This document shows, in pieces, positions 22,874-36,164 of a stretch of DNA of 64,000 nt. Origin of the DNA: Corylus avellana. Its lineage: Eukaryota; Streptophyta; Magnoliopsida; Fagales; Betulaceae. The stretch is taken from the NCBI RefSeq assembly GCF_901000735.1, contig NC_081544.1, forward strand, positions 27,088,095 through 27,152,094. Direction: 5' to 3'. Every line of letters begins with the position of its first letter. The stretch's first letter is position 1. Below the pieces are notes generated by a model. It made no database searches. It saw nothing but the letters and a program-made list of their open reading frames with translations, and was not told the origin of the DNA. The translations under genes were made by a program, and so were the position numbers.

Positions 22874-23488
22874 GGGTGAGATTATATAAATTGTAATGTT
22901 TTAGATGAAAACATATTTTTTTTTCTAAATAAAAAGGAAGGCTAGAGAGACTAACTATATATATTCCCGTGATCAAAGTAGTACTTACTTACCAAAAGTG
23001 ACACAAAAAAGGCCTATACGATAAGAACCGCAGGTAGTAACTAATAAGGCACTTCTTCAAGTCCAACTGACTTATAACGTGACCTAACCCTATCAGAACA
23101 TTAATGAAATTTCAGACGGCTAATACTAATATTTTGATCATAGATTCTCAGAAAAATTAATCATGCCAATGAAAAAAAAAAACAGATCAAGAGAGGGGTT
23201 ACCCAAAATTATTTATTGAGCATTTGTGGTGTGATTCGTTTGGTCTTGTTTCTGTAGGCTTAATTACTAACGCTAAAGGAAAATAAAAGGGATAAATAAA
23301 ATAAAACACAAGAATTAATGTGGTTGATCTATCATTTATTTATTATGTCAAAAAAAATTATTTATTCATTTATTTTATTTTTAGCTAACATTTTCCTGCT
23401 ACTCTTTGGGACTAGTAAGGGAAACTAGTCCATACTCCAAAAATGATGGAAGTTGAATGGAGGAGAAGAAACTAAAGGACGTGGCCAA
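22874..23488. promoter_or_regulatory. Upstream flank of membrane-protein B
   Basis: Reverse-complement counterpart of 21993-22602. It is visibly more diverged from copy A than A is from copy C (many scattered substitutions and small indels). No gene seen in it. Confidence 0.6.
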
Positions 23489-25479
23489 ATGGAAGCCCAG
23501 CTCTTCACACACCACCCCTGCTCCATCTTCACGCATCCTCGACCTCCTTATCGCTATCCAACGCGACCCAAAACCCCTTATCCGGCCTCTCATTCTCGCC
23601 GCTCGTTCTCTACCAGTACCGTCCCTGGAACTCCAATGCCGAAACCGCCCGTTCCTCACAGGGATTCAACTTCGAGGATGACAAAGACGAAGGAGAAGAC
23701 CAAGATTCTGAATTTGGCGTTGGAGGAAGCAGAGGCAGAAAGAAGAAGAAGGAGAAGAGGCGGTGGTGGTCCGACGAGTCTTCTTCCTCGCCGGAGATGG
23801 AGGAAGGGTCTGGTGGGATCTTCGAGGAAGTCTTTGACAGTTTCTGGATTTTCAAGGTACAATTTTGATAAATTTAGCTTCTCTAGTAGTGTTTAGCAAA
23901 ACGCTGGGACATAGATTTAGGACATTACTGGGGCAGCTATTATCTTTTCTACTACAAGATTTGGGTACACGAATGCGCTAAATATTTTGATATTGAGTAT
24001 GCTTTATATGTCGGTTATATTCTCAAATGTTTGATAAGATTGGTGGAGTTGATCTTCTGTGCAATTGTTAGCTGAGGGCACTCAGCAATGCAAGGCATCG
24101 TGGTGGGGATTGCCTCAGCTGAGGCAAACTATCAAGTGCCTTGGTTAAGAGAGAACTTTGGTTTTTGTTCTATTTCATTGGATACCTCAGCCACCATTCT
24201 CACAATTTGTCGAAGGGAAAACATGTTTATTAACGAGAGAGGTTTTTAAAACTGGCCGGTGGATTTATCAACTTGTTTAATGAAGAGAAATTTACAGAAC
24301 ACTATGATTATTAGGTCTTAAAGAAGTTTGCTGCCTATTTAAATTCCTACATTTTTCTTGGTTATGTTGAAGAGTCAGTGCCTTGTTTCACCTACACAAG
24401 TGTTGTCTGGATTGTCGAGCAATACTTTGTCCTTTACTTTGGTACTTTACTTTGGTACTGTCTATTGCCTTTGATAACACCAGCTTAGCTTATTTTAATG
24501 ATGCCTTTTAGGTGCTTTGGGTTTATTTTTCTCTATATAGCTTTTGTGCAGCAGACTACCTGACTAGTACTTCATTTATTCTGCAGATTGAAATTTAGTC
24601 AATGATGAATCCCTTGTTAATCAAATAGACAGTCTTTTTTACTACACCTCTAGGTTATAGTTCTTCTTGTACTTCCCATTTGTTATTAATATCATTTATG
24701 CCATTTATTTTTCCACAAGTGAAGTATGTAATATTGTGCTTTCCAGTATATAAGCATTTTGATAGAATGATTCTCAACAAGGATCTATTATGACATCTCA
24801 ATGACTAAAATTTAGTTACCATTGTCCAAGACTTATATTCACCCTGCAATAATATTTTCTGAGAGAAAAATTTGTATTGGTTCACTCCTGCTTCGGGCTT
24901 TACTTCGTCCGATGGGTTTAACATTTCAATAAATTGGCTTTTTGGTCAGTGCAGGTGTTCAGATCCTATGGCTGGACACTTCCACCCATTATCTTATCTT
25001 GGCTGCTAGCTTCGGGCCCAAAAGCTGTTCTTATGGCATTAGTGCTTCCCCTTGGTCAGTCAGTCGTGTCTCTGGCATTTGAGAAGTTGCGGGGGAGGAA
25101 ACGAAGCAGGCCAAAACGCAAGTCCAGGATGAGGAGGAAACCATCTGCCAGCACTGTGAGTAGTGTTGAAACTGATGCAGAAGAACAAGATGAAAGTCGA
25201 GAAACCAGAAAGGGAAAGATGGGATATCAATCGTGGGTAGCAGGAAATGATGGTCCGGTTTCTAATGGTGGCCAAGATGCACCAAATTTTGGTGGTTGGG
25301 ATGACCTAGATAGATCTGGATTCGCACGGAGAGCATACCAAATGTCTGGAGGGTCACGGCAGACAACAACGGAGAAGGGAAAGTTGAGTCGCAGGGAGAG
25401 AAAAAGTGACACACCTCTGCTCTTGAGATTGTTGATTGCTGTTTTCCCATTTTTGGGTTCTTGGACTAAGATGCTGTAG
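23489..25479 (+). pseudogene. Membrane-protein gene copy B, exon 1 frameshift
   Basis: Exon 1 is 23489-23856 and exon 2 is 24955-25479. Exon 1 is 368 bases against 369 in copies A and C: near 23616 it reads TACCAGTACCG where the others have one more G. From there the frame changes to a Lys/Arg/Gly-rich product that runs into a stop at about 23896. Exon 2 is intact and near-identical to copy A (one visible change is Trp to Arg, EKLW to EKLR). If the indel is real the protein is lost; if it is a sequencing error this is a normal gene. Confidence 0.65.
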
Positions 25480-26689
25480 TGATTCCTACTAAGCATCCTT
25501 GCACTCGAGCATGGATTTGATTGGTTTTGCCTGCAAGTACTGAGATTGAGTCACTGAATTTAGGGGCCAATTGGTTCCTCTTCTTACTTATCTGCTTCCA
25601 AGTTGAATCAGTTAAGCGAAGGTCAAGAAATCAAAATTCATTGGAGCCAATTTGCATATCTAACATCCTAATGATGGGTTTTGGTGATCGAGCCAATCTG
25701 TTCCTGTGAGGTGATGGGGCTTTCTCTGAAGGTTCTTTTGTTAATCTCATTGCAGATAGTCCAACTATAATCTCCTATGATCCGTTACAATTTGGTTTCG
25801 TACATGGTGTAGAATTTGACATTTACTTTAAAAAGAAAAAGTGATGGTAGAACAAAGGTAAATTAGAGTTGCTCAAGCACTTCATATATATATAGCTTAC
25901 ATATATTTATAGCTTTTGTTTCTCTTGTTTCTCTGTTTTTTTTTTTTTTTTTGGGAAAATTCTATTTAACCCCCTAAAGTAATACATAACTTTGCTCATA
26001 TTACCCATTAATAAATTCAATCGACATATCACAATCATTCACTATATAAAGCACTCTCATTAAACTTTCATTTAATCATCAAGGCAGCTAAATTTTCAAT
26101 AATAAAAGCTAGAATACAAATTGTGTCATCCTATGAAAAGCTGTGCTACTTATCAGTGTTAGCCACCCTTTTTTTTCCCTTTTTTTTTTCGAATTCAGTG
26201 TTAGCCACCCTTAAACGCTACTTTTCACAACTTTAGCCACTCTAGAGTTTACATTATTTTAGTTTCTGCTATTAGATATTAGATATGCACCATTTTCATT
26301 AATTGCTTATGTATTTTAGCTCGGAGCCACACTATTCAATCGTGTACATTTTTCCATTATCTCAAGAATGAGAAGATTGCGTAATACGATAATCAACAAA
26401 AAATAAATAAATAAATCAATGTGGAACTGACTCTCATTTAAAATGAAAAGAACCACATCAGTTTCAACAGATTGGTAGCCATGGGAATAAGCATTCCTCA
26501 ATATTGACTAGCTATTCTTTCTTTTCCTTGGATTATCACCAAACAAAGACTGCTTTTCCTTTTCAACCCTTGTTAAATTTACGCTTTATAATTGAATGAA
26601 CCCTCCCAAATTGAGTTAAAAGTACATTTTACAAAGAATTCCGTCATGTTCCCCAAAGCAATGTGCAATGGTAATATCCAAATATTCTG
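25480..26689. other. Convergent 3' region, copy B
   Basis: Counterpart of 18649-19819. The (ATT)n tract is replaced here by a short A-rich stretch near 26393-26416. No further gene seen. Confidence 0.6.
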
Positions 26690-26841
26690 TCATCTCGCAA
26701 ATAGCTGGACTCTGTTCACGTAGCAAGCAGATGCAGGGTCCTGGAGGCATCTACAAAATCCCTCCTCGTCCTTGGGAAATGAAATGGGTAAAGGATGGTC
26801 AGGAATTACACCAACCTGTAAATAGACAAGTTGAAGGAAGC

Positions 26842-26874
<33 letters not shown>

Positions 26875-26924
26875 TGGTCAGGAATTAAATCAACCTGTAA
26901 AGAGACAAGTTGAAGGAACCATAG

Positions 26925-26955
<31 letters not shown>

Positions 26956-29939
26956 GCAGTAACAGACCTTATCAATATCTATGTGAGCAGGCGTCTCATA
27001 ACGAGCTACAGTAACAGCCAAGCCAGAGCCATCAGATAGCTCAAAAACCGACTGAATCTTGCTGCAGAGGGGGATAGATAACTCATGTCAGCCTCGTCAG
27101 GAATTTATGATCGTATTCACATTTTGCTTCTGAAGTAAAAGTCATTACCCTTTCCCATATGTGGGTTCTCCAAACAACACAGCACGTTTGTTGTCTTTCA
27201 ATGCACCGGCTAAAATTTCACTTGCACTGGCGGTTCCTTTGTTCACCTAATGGAAGCTCAGTAGAGGGTATTATCAGCCTTTTTTCACAATAAATTGGAT
27301 GACTAAATGCTTAGAAGATAAAGTTCCAACCCACAAACGCACATACCCAAATGATACAAATGGAAAATTGAAAATAAGGGACTAGAACAAAGTATGGAAA
27401 TTGGAAACCTACTGCTGGGAAGTGTGATATGTAGATAAGGCTTTTAGTTTGGACAATGGGTTTTTATTTTGGTTGATGGATTGTGTGGTCTTGTCTTCGT
27501 AAAATTCTAGGTTTGACCTCAGCATTGGAATTGTCTATTGGCAAAGCTACTTCAGCAAAGGGGGCATTTTGGGAGAGTTTATCCAAAAAAGCCACGTATA
27601 GAAAGGAGTGATAGTTAGAAGCGGTCAAATGTCACTTTTTAAAGTTTGGAAGTATGAGTGCCAAAGGGATGTAAGTTTGAGGAGGTTAAGTGTATTTTCC
27701 CATTAGACATAATATTTCAGATTTTTTTTTTCTTAAAAAAAGGAAAGAATGACAGAAAGAAAAAGAATAAGAAAAAAATAGTAGCCCACTACTGAGCAGT
27801 GAACACACAGAGAAGAAATTGAGAATATAAGCAAACCTTGGTACCATGACTCTGAAATTCCATAAGTGTATAGCATATGCAGACATTTGCCAATATATCT
27901 CTCAAAATTAAGGATTATCATGACAAAGTTGTATTGTTGATAGACAAAAGTTTACCAGCACGGCTAAGGGTTCTGAAGCTGCTATTGCACTGCTTCCATC
28001 TGTGTCATATATATCTCGAACACCACGACTGTCACAGATATACACAATCACACCTTTGTCCAACCTGAACGTCAGTAGGTAATATGAGAACTTGTTATGA
28101 ACAAATTGGAACAGATGAAATGAAGTACCGACTTCATTTACTGAGGACTAAGAACCAGATAGCAAAAGATGCTCCTAAAGATGTAATTACAGTACAGTGA
28201 TCCCCTGAAGTTTGAACTTCACAGAAAATAATCGCTTCTCAAATCTTTTAAATAAGTAACACATACTACTAAGTGGTAATCGAAAAAGTTGCACAGTTAT
28301 GATGCACCGACTGCATGCAAGAAGTCCTATCTTTTGACCAAAAGAGAAAAACAAACAGACATTCACAGTGTGGATATACTGTGGAACTCATATATGTAAA
28401 TGTTTGTTTATTGCATTGTCAAGGATGCGATCCATGCGTATAGACGCATATGAAGTCCAAACCTTTTATTTGTTTGCCCAAATGAGATCCTATGTATAGC
28501 GTTTGAGATGTAACCAAAGGAAATTAGCTTACTAATGGAGTAAAATCTATGCAGCATGACTACAATCCAGTGAAAACCATAATTTAGTTTTACGAGAAAA
28601 AATTGTAACCGAAAACTCAATAAATATGAAATACATGAGTTACCCAGGACACCATTAACTGTGCAGCCAAACTTCTCATCGTTCTTGTCCCCCATTAGCG
28701 TCAGCAAAATAATACCAATTTATGTGGATAAGGCACCAGAAGGAAAATATAAATGGAAATTTTTTACCATTAATCCTCAGGTATAGCTTACCAAATCTTG
28801 GCAGTCTCGATTCCTTCTGGGAAAAGACCACCACTGCATCAAATTTAAGCTTTAAGAAAGCCTGCCAAAAAGCAATGCTAAAAGTGGAGAGCGTTTAAAG
28901 CTAATCACCTATTATCTCGAAGGTCCAACACAAAGGCATTAACACTACTACTCTTTAAAGAATCAACAGCTTCCTTGACAGCACCTACAAGGGATGCAAG
29001 CTTTCAGTATAAATTGCAGGAATTTATAATTTGAAATCTAAAAAGAATATAAGTAGTACATATAGTAAAATAACTCCAAAGAATTTTACACAACTAGAAA
29101 GACATTTGATTCCACACAATTACAATGCAACTTGAAATATTTAACTATCTGCAGTACTGCCCTTAAGTATGTTATCTGTGTCCGTGAGTGAATCTGTTAT
29201 CTTGGTTCATTATTCAACAGAAAATTTGACCCTAGCTTTAGAAGTCTGAAACAAAAATTTTGTGGCCAACCAAAATGAGACAAGATTGATAATTTTCCTA
29301 GGAAAAAAGTTTTTGAAGATTTCAGTATCTAAACGAGAATTAAGAAACTAAGCTCCTATGCATGAAGATATTTGTTCCAACTTATCTGAGTAGCAACTGA
29401 TTGAAGTGAAACTTTGAATAACAAATAGTTTTACTTACCAGATGCATTTTGGTTGAAAGATGTTAATTTGATATAACCAATGCTAGGAGAATCTTTCCCT
29501 GAACCAGGCACTTTGCATAGTCTTGATTTCACTGGATTCAGAGAAACTTTCTCCCTCCTGGAAGGCAGTAGTTGGTTATTCATAATCCTTTCTATTTGGT
29601 GAAAAAAAAAAAAAAAAAGATTAAAAAAATGCACAAAGAAAATTGCAGATCTTTTCCAGCTCAAATGACAACTAATAAGCTCACCACCTCAGCAGTAGCT
29701 CAGTGGGCCAATAGGTGGGGAGGGGTTTGGTTAAACCACAGGTTTGATTCCAAATGTTCTTCACAGGCAGCCCAACAGCATTTTTGAAAAAAATTATGAT
29801 GATATAAATTTCCATATCAAAGTGAATTAGATTATGAAGTAAAGTAACAAGATATACATCTTTTAAAACTATTATGAGATATGCAGAGTTAATTTCCCCC
29901 GCAAACAAAACAAATTTTCCTTTATTCATTAAATTAAAT

Positions 29940-29971
<32 letters not shown>

Positions 29972-31550
29972 TGGGGGTGGGGGAGTGAACTTACGTCAAA
30001 GCTACTTGCTTTATTTCAGGTCCACTACGAATGGTCAATTCCACCGAAGTTCCTTCAGGTCCCCTGCAATTCAATCAAAACGTTCAGGCAGACCAGTGAA
30101 TAAATGAAGAGGTGAAAAGCTTGGAGGAAAAGAAAAGTTAAGCTTCTAAAAGAACTTCTATTAAAACAAAAATCGTGTTTACTTATGCACTAACAACACT
30201 AATATGGTGAAACACGATGTAAAATAATCATCACAAATATCTTCATTTAAAGTGTGTGCTGGTCAGTTGCCAGATTTTTAGCTGTCTGAGTTTGTTAGTA
30301 GCATAATTATGGTCTCAACCCTTAATAATGAAACTTCCATATTTTCATTTTTTAATGAATAAAAACAACCTGAAGTAAATGTTTAGATTTATCCACACCT
30401 ATGCATTTGAATCTGAAATTTCACCACTTGGTGATTTCTAGAATGAATCAAGGCTATCCCGTAACCCAATATACAAGATAATCTCAAATCAGTTACAATT
30501 ATCAACCACTATGGATCTGATCAAATAATGTTTTTGAAAATCAAGAATAGATTGATGATTCAAGATTTAAAACAAACTGGAGGTACTTAATTCTTTACAG
30601 CTTCCAGAAAGTTAAAGGACACATAATATTTGTAAGCAAAAAATGGGACCTAATCTGTTTTATAATAGTAGACACACAGTGAAATGTCGCATAAACTACA
30701 CAGAATACCTTGTTCAAAGGAGTTAATCATTTGGAATTTGAATATTCATTTTGAAAGTACTCCAAAACTAATATCCAGGCACCTTATGGGCATTTATCAA
30801 TATTGCCATTCTGGACAATATGAGATGAAATTTAGGCCACTTTTGAACTGTCACCTGGTACATTTCAATTTGCAAACCACATCAAGGAGAAGCAACCAAA
30901 CAGTAAAGCACAAGAAGACACCATGAAATATTCTGTCTACTTTTCTCTTTTTGTGCATGGCAGTGTGTTAACCAAATAAAGGGACTTCCTTGATAAGTTG
31001 CAACACCAAGGTCGCATTGCATTTCCTTTAATAGAGCCTATGTTATTTATTGAAAAACCAAGATCAGATTTGACAGGGTAAGAGGTTTGTAATGTAAGAA
31101 ACTCACTGCAACCGCTCTGCTGCATCATATATGCCCATGGTTTCTGTACTTGTATCATCAATTGCTACAATGACATCCCCAGTTAAAATGCCAGCCCTAT
31201 TTGCAGGACCTCCCGGAGCAGCTGAAATGACAACAAGTCCAGCAGCTGGTCCATCCAATTGACTAGGGTAGCCAATTGACAGCCCTACACCTGTAAGAGC
31301 ACCTTGAGTTCCAGACTGCCTTCAAAGAAGATATAACAGATTTAGGGAGAATTACTATATGTATCCAAACCCCACTGAAGTATACAGTCCGACAGTTCGC
31401 CTAAATTTTGTACATGGGAGTCTGTCACTCAAGCCAAAAAATGCAGTATACCAAGATGACAAGAAGAAAACAACATCATACCCGCAAACTCTTGAACTTC
31501 TCAGGCTCCAGAAAACGAGTAAAAGGATCATCCAGTGTGGCAAGCATCTT
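26690..31550 (-). CDS. CtpA-type protease copy B, exons 4-13 (5' part missing at gap)
   Basis: Exons read on the minus strand: 31492-31550 (partial exon 4), 31107-31315, 29995-30063, 29439-29557, 28909-28984, 28792-28833, 27956-28064, 27149-27246, 26968-27061, 26690-26815. All phases match copy A and no stop was seen. This copy keeps the whole S41 catalytic set: GTASASE, YGKGK and the Gln (KIQSVFE) replaced in copy A. It also has a normal ending ([16 protein letters not shown], then TGA), where copies A and C are frameshifted by a 2-nt deletion. Exons 1-3 would lie in the gap at 31551. It is likely the sequence of a functional protease 3' half, either a true paralogue or the other haplotype of the copy A locus. 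Confidence 0.8.
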
Positions 31551-31650
31551 NNNNNNNNNNNNNNNNNNNNNNNNNNNNNNNNNNNNNNNNNNNNNNNNNN
31601 NNNNNNNNNNNNNNNNNNNNNNNNNNNNNNNNNNNNNNNNNNNNNNNNNN
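31551..31650. other. Assembly gap (100 N)
   Basis: Placeholder of 100 N that cuts copy B inside CtpA exon 4 and the lipase gene before its last exon(s). Confidence 0.99.
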
Positions 31651-32046
31651 CAAAATTATCCATGAAGATAACAAATTATAGAGCTTCTTGTGTTTTCTAT
31701 ACATTATAAAACTCTAAAGAAAAATAATAATTGGCCAGTATATAGACCAAAACAAACTACCTACCGCTACCAGGGCTTCTGTTAGATCTCCAGCAGCTAG
31801 ATAAACAGGTTGAGCTACATGGCAATAACCCATCAAGCGGGGGACTGTTGGTATAATATCTCTGTGGTTTATGACTCGCCAGCTATCTTTAACTTTCTGC
31901 AAATGTAAGTACTGAAGGTTGTGTAAGCATTCACCAAAAATGTAATAAAAGACAAATATAAGAGGCAGATGCATAAAGAGCATCACAATATTCTTACCAA
32001 GAAAAAAACAAAAAAATAATACAGTGTTTTGCATGTGTGTGTGTGT

Positions 32047-32870
32047 CTGATGTAGATCAACTAAGCAACAACTTCATGGAAACGTTTAAGCAGAAGAAGG
32101 GTGTCTAGGGAGGGGTACTTGTGATTTAACAAGTACCCAAGAGTTGGATTGATACTTGATTGAGGGCTGCTCGAGCAAGACAGTTCGTTCGATCGAGAGG
32201 AAGAGATGCTACTGGTAGAAATGCTCGAGAAGTTTGATCGATGGTTCGATTGATTGAAAATGCGATCTTTTGTTTGATTGATCCTTGATCAAACTTGCGA
32301 TAAGGGTAGTTTTGCACTTCTTTTTTCAGGGTTGTGACCCTACTTCTATTTAAGCTTAATAAGGATGGCCTGGCAGACCATAAGTTGTATTTCTCAGTTT
32401 TCTCAATAAGAAACACTAAAAGAGTGATTTTTCTTCAATTTTCCTACACTTCCTTGATTTTATTAGGATTTGTGGAAGAGTTATGAGTTTGTGTGCTTGT
32501 ACATTCGGCTTTCCACTTTGTCACGCTGCATCAGTAGTGTCGTATTTTTGCATGAGGAACTAATTGAGCCATTTTACTAGTCAACTCAGTGACTAGTTTG
32601 CTCGACATTCATAAACCAGAACTTAAGAGACTGGATCCAGAGCTCCAAACAGCTTTTGAAAATCTAAATGAATGACTAGTTGCTCTAGCATATAATAAGT
32701 CTCCTCAGCATGCAACAAAAATAATAAAATCCAAAGCCAGAGATCTGAACCAAACTCTGTCAGAATTACAGGAACAGAAATTAATGCAAGAGTATGAAAG
32801 AGTGATCATTGCAGAGACGATGAAGCAATTTTCTGCACTGTAACGTAGTGAAACCCTACTCGAATAAAGA
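32047..32870 (+). mobile_element. LTR-type retroelement remnant in lipase intron
   Basis: It begins TGATGTAG and a block ends GCTGCATCA near 32532, with an internal TATA-like CTATTTAAGC and an AATAAG signal, as in an LTR. An open but stop-broken stretch follows (about 32615-32840) with charged residues (ARDLNQTLSELQEQKL) that could be gag-like. No target duplication found. Confidence 0.45.
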
Positions 32871-33559
32871 AACAAAGGTGAATGATGAACTAGGAAATAG
32901 AAAAATATATAAAAATGTGAGAAGATAATGAAATGAAAAATAAACAGATCAACTAATGTTTTTAATAGTCACATAATGTCAGCAACATGGAAGATGGAAG
33001 TGAAAAGAGAATAGAAAAATAAAAGAACTAGAGGAATCCCAAAGCCCTTGACCATAGTGTCATATATCTGCAGTATTATAATATGGGTTACCACCCTTAC
33101 AAGATGCAACAAACATGTTACATATTATATTACTAACTAGTAAAATCACCAATGAAAAAGCAGAAAAGGGTTGTATGAACTATAGCTCTCATGCTTTCCA
33201 TCAGAAGATAACCTCATGATATAGGCCAGCTTGCCCTTCAGTTCATGCCGAATTTAGTTCGAAAGATGCAGACCAAGAACTAATTTTCTGCTTGCATCTT
33301 GCCATGCATATTTCCCTGTTATTATTAGTTGTTCCAAGCTGGAATACTGTTCATATTATTGTAGCATGATATTGATCACACAACTGTAGCTTTTGGTAAC
33401 TGTGGCATTTGGTTTAACCAGGGTAATTTTTCCTTTTCATTTTGCTTTAAGTTATAATGTTGGACTGAGATTAAGCCTGGTAAAAGGTTTGGGATTAACT
33501 TATATTGGGGTTTTATAAGTTCCGATATAATAAGTTGTAGCCTTTGGGGAAGCAGACTT

Positions 33560-34317
33560 TGATGCAGGACAACCGAATTAAGAAGAAGAAGAACAGAGGA
33601 AGGGGAGAAAAGAAAGGGGACTGAGTCACACAGTTCAAAGAGAATGAGAGTTTGACAGTCTCCCCACCAAATAAGAGGAAGAAGAGGAGTCACACCTCAA
33701 AAAATCAAAATCTCTTTTCATCAAATTCTAATTTGTCTCCATTGGGGTACAAAAGCACACATATATATAGACTCAATGACTAAACCCTAACCCTAATATA
33801 ACTTTGGGCAAAACCCATTTATTGAATTACATGTCCACACAAGGGAAGGGGGTGGGAGATTCAAACTAGTGACCTCCGTTTCATGAGGCATGGTACACAG
33901 CCGATTGAACTACCCCTTGGGGACAACACCCTTAACTATTAAAGAATTAAGTAAAACATAAATAATAACCTAAAGAATAAAAGAAGCATCTCTCATCCTG
34001 CATCATTTTCCCCTGCTTAAACAAAACTAGACCTCGATTTTTTTTGAAATGTGGAAAATAGGAACATAAAATTTTGGGTCAAAGCCCAACTTCTCAGGAA
34101 TTAAAAAAGGGTAGAATAAACTGAAGCGTTCAAACTCCTTTTTTTGGTTTTAAAAAACAAAATTCGTTTTCATCAAATTTAAATTTATATAAACTCATTG
34201 ACTAAACCCTAACCCAAATTTGACTTTGGGCAAAACTCATTTATTGAAACATAAACTTAATACTAATGACCTAAATAAAACTGAAAGACCCAATTATTCA
34301 TCTCTCATCCTGCATCA
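33560..34317 (-). mobile_element. Decayed LTR retrotransposon with one complete LTR
   Basis: It starts TGATGCAGGA and ends TCCTGCATCA, with perfect 5-bp target duplication GACTT (33555-33559 and 34318-34322). The complete LTR is 33560-34005. Next to it a purine tract (AGCAGGGGAAAA on the minus strand) fits a polypurine tract, giving minus orientation. The other LTR survives only as its terminal part (about 34160-34317), sharing ATGACTAAACCCTAACC and CATCTCTCATCCTGCATCA blocks. Confidence 0.75.
33835..33932 (-). mobile_element. tRNA-derived SINE inside the LTR
   Basis: On the minus strand: GGGGTAGTTCAATCGGC (A-box-like), CATGAAACGGAGGTCAC, then AGTTTGAATCTCCC (B-box-like). This is a tRNA-derived head as in plant SINEs, nested in the LTR at 33560-34005. 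Confidence 0.55.
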
Positions 34318-36164
34318 GACTTGTTATTGAATTTCTTTTTAGATTACATTGAAGTTCAGACCTTTGGCCGAACATTTGGGGTTTTCTTGGCTGATTATTA
34401 TGGCCTTGCAATCAGGCTTGCTCGGTCTTCCTTCTTATAGTTATGTAACAGATCTTTTCAGCAAGTAGTCTGGAAGTGGGGGGAAGGAAGAAGTGGAAGG
34501 TGTGTGGAGATGATGCTACGTGCGGAAGACAGGGAGAGGAAGAGAACACGTGGCTGAAGGCTGTTATTAAATAGCTATACAGCTGGCATCCTTATGTCTA
34601 ATGGGCTGGATTCTGTAGATGGGTAGGTTGAGATGTCGTTAAGTGACATGGGGTTTTCTTAGTTAGTTGGTTGTAACGGTCCAGTAGTAATTGTCTACAT
34701 CTGGGCTTATTTTAGTGGTTTTACTTGAATAAAAGGCGAAAGCTTGTTAATGAGAACTATTCAGACGTTTTGTCTCTCAATTGTTCTTAGAAGTAGTTAA
34801 AATCTCTTAGTTTCCTTAGTTTCGTTAACTCTGTAGAAGTAGAGTGTAACAAGTTAATTTTCTACACACTTGCTGCATCACCCCAGCACAAACAATGGAG
34901 CCATAGAGTAAAATTCTATGAAAAAGCAAAAAATTGAGAGAAAAATTTGAAGATAATATCAATTTTTATCACCTCGTTATAAAGTTCTGCAAATTTTTTG
35001 TTACCAACTCTAGGAGAGCCAAAGTTATACATAGTCACAAAGATTGCCCCACGCCTGATACACAAAAAAGAAGAAAATAGATAATCAAGTTCCACTGCCA
35101 TTACTCTCAAAACAAATTTCACTAAAAAGTAAAAAGAAACAAGTTTCTTAATCTACAAAGATCTAGTAACTTCTATCAAATTCTAATCATAAACTAAATG
35201 TATTATTAGCCTTCTATAGTTCGTAAGTATTATTTCAGACAAACCTGAAATGTCAACAGATTTAATTTCCTGATACGACAACCAATTAACATTTACTGGG
35301 GATATATTAATCATTTTTTGAAGAACTTAACACTATCAACTTTCTAGAAGGCAAGCTGCACTTATTAAATACATAGGCAGAGTTCTGGCATTTTCCTACA
35401 TTTGCAACAATATGATAACACTCTCTATCTTCCAGCATCGTGAGTATGTACCAGGCTTTACTATCCATGATAATTAGTAAGTCATGCTTCCTAATGTTGA
35501 CACAGTTTTTTCACTTTTCATAAAAATCTTTGGAGACATGGATTTCAAAAGATAATACAAATTCAGATATAATTATTCGTGCAGAAATATTATCAGAACA
35601 AAATAACCACCTTTATGACAGACATGATACTTTAATAAAACTGGAAACCATCCAAGGCGTCTAACCAAGAAAAAGATCTCACGGCAGAACCAAGAAAGCC
35701 AGCTGTCCAAAGGGAGATCTCTCAGACAATGTCAAATAAGCCGATACTTGGGTCAATAACGTAAACAGCACCAAAAAACTAAGGGGTTAAAGTGGCCAAT
35801 ACAACAAGCATACCCGAGATCTATGCCTTGTGCACACAAGTGATTGTTTGTAATGGGAGCAGGGCCTAGAAAGTCGGTGGAGGCTCAGCTTTAGATCTAA
35901 GTAGTCCTCTATGACAGGATCCTCAAAATATTCTCATAATAGTTTCCATAATCATAATGATTGCATATTATTGCATTCTCTTTTTTTTTAAAGCATTATT
36001 ATGTAATAATTGCATGATTGCAAGCTTCTCACTAGGTATGTAATTCTGTAATAATTACCTTTCTAGAATAAGTTGCAATCCTCTCTATAAAATGATGTAG
36101 ATGCTGTATGGCAGTTCAATCAGTGAAAACATCAACATTTGGAGGTTGATCCCCTCGAAGTGAT

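Larger units (their letters stand above)
22874..31550 (-). repeat. Segmental duplication, arm B (inverted)
   Basis: The whole contig is the reverse complement of 13681-22602. Intron sequence is near-identical to A over most of its length, but exon 13 of CtpA, the first 600 bases, and the part matching A 21427-21607 differ (about 180 bases missing here). Both ends are gaps, so the inverted placement rests on scaffolding alone. Confidence 0.95.

Noticed and set aside
22602..22976. Open frames spanning the first gap
   Set aside because: They run through 100 N and have no support; the sense-like part is the SMAP1 upstream region.
23453..23896. 147-codon Lys/Arg/Gly-rich frame in copy B
   Set aside because: Produced by the 1-nt deletion in exon 1 of the membrane-protein gene; the other copies read a different, conserved frame.
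32600..32860. Possible lipase exon
   Set aside because: The readable stretch is on the plus strand with stops, has no lipase motif, and follows an LTR-like block, so it is more likely retroelement sequence.
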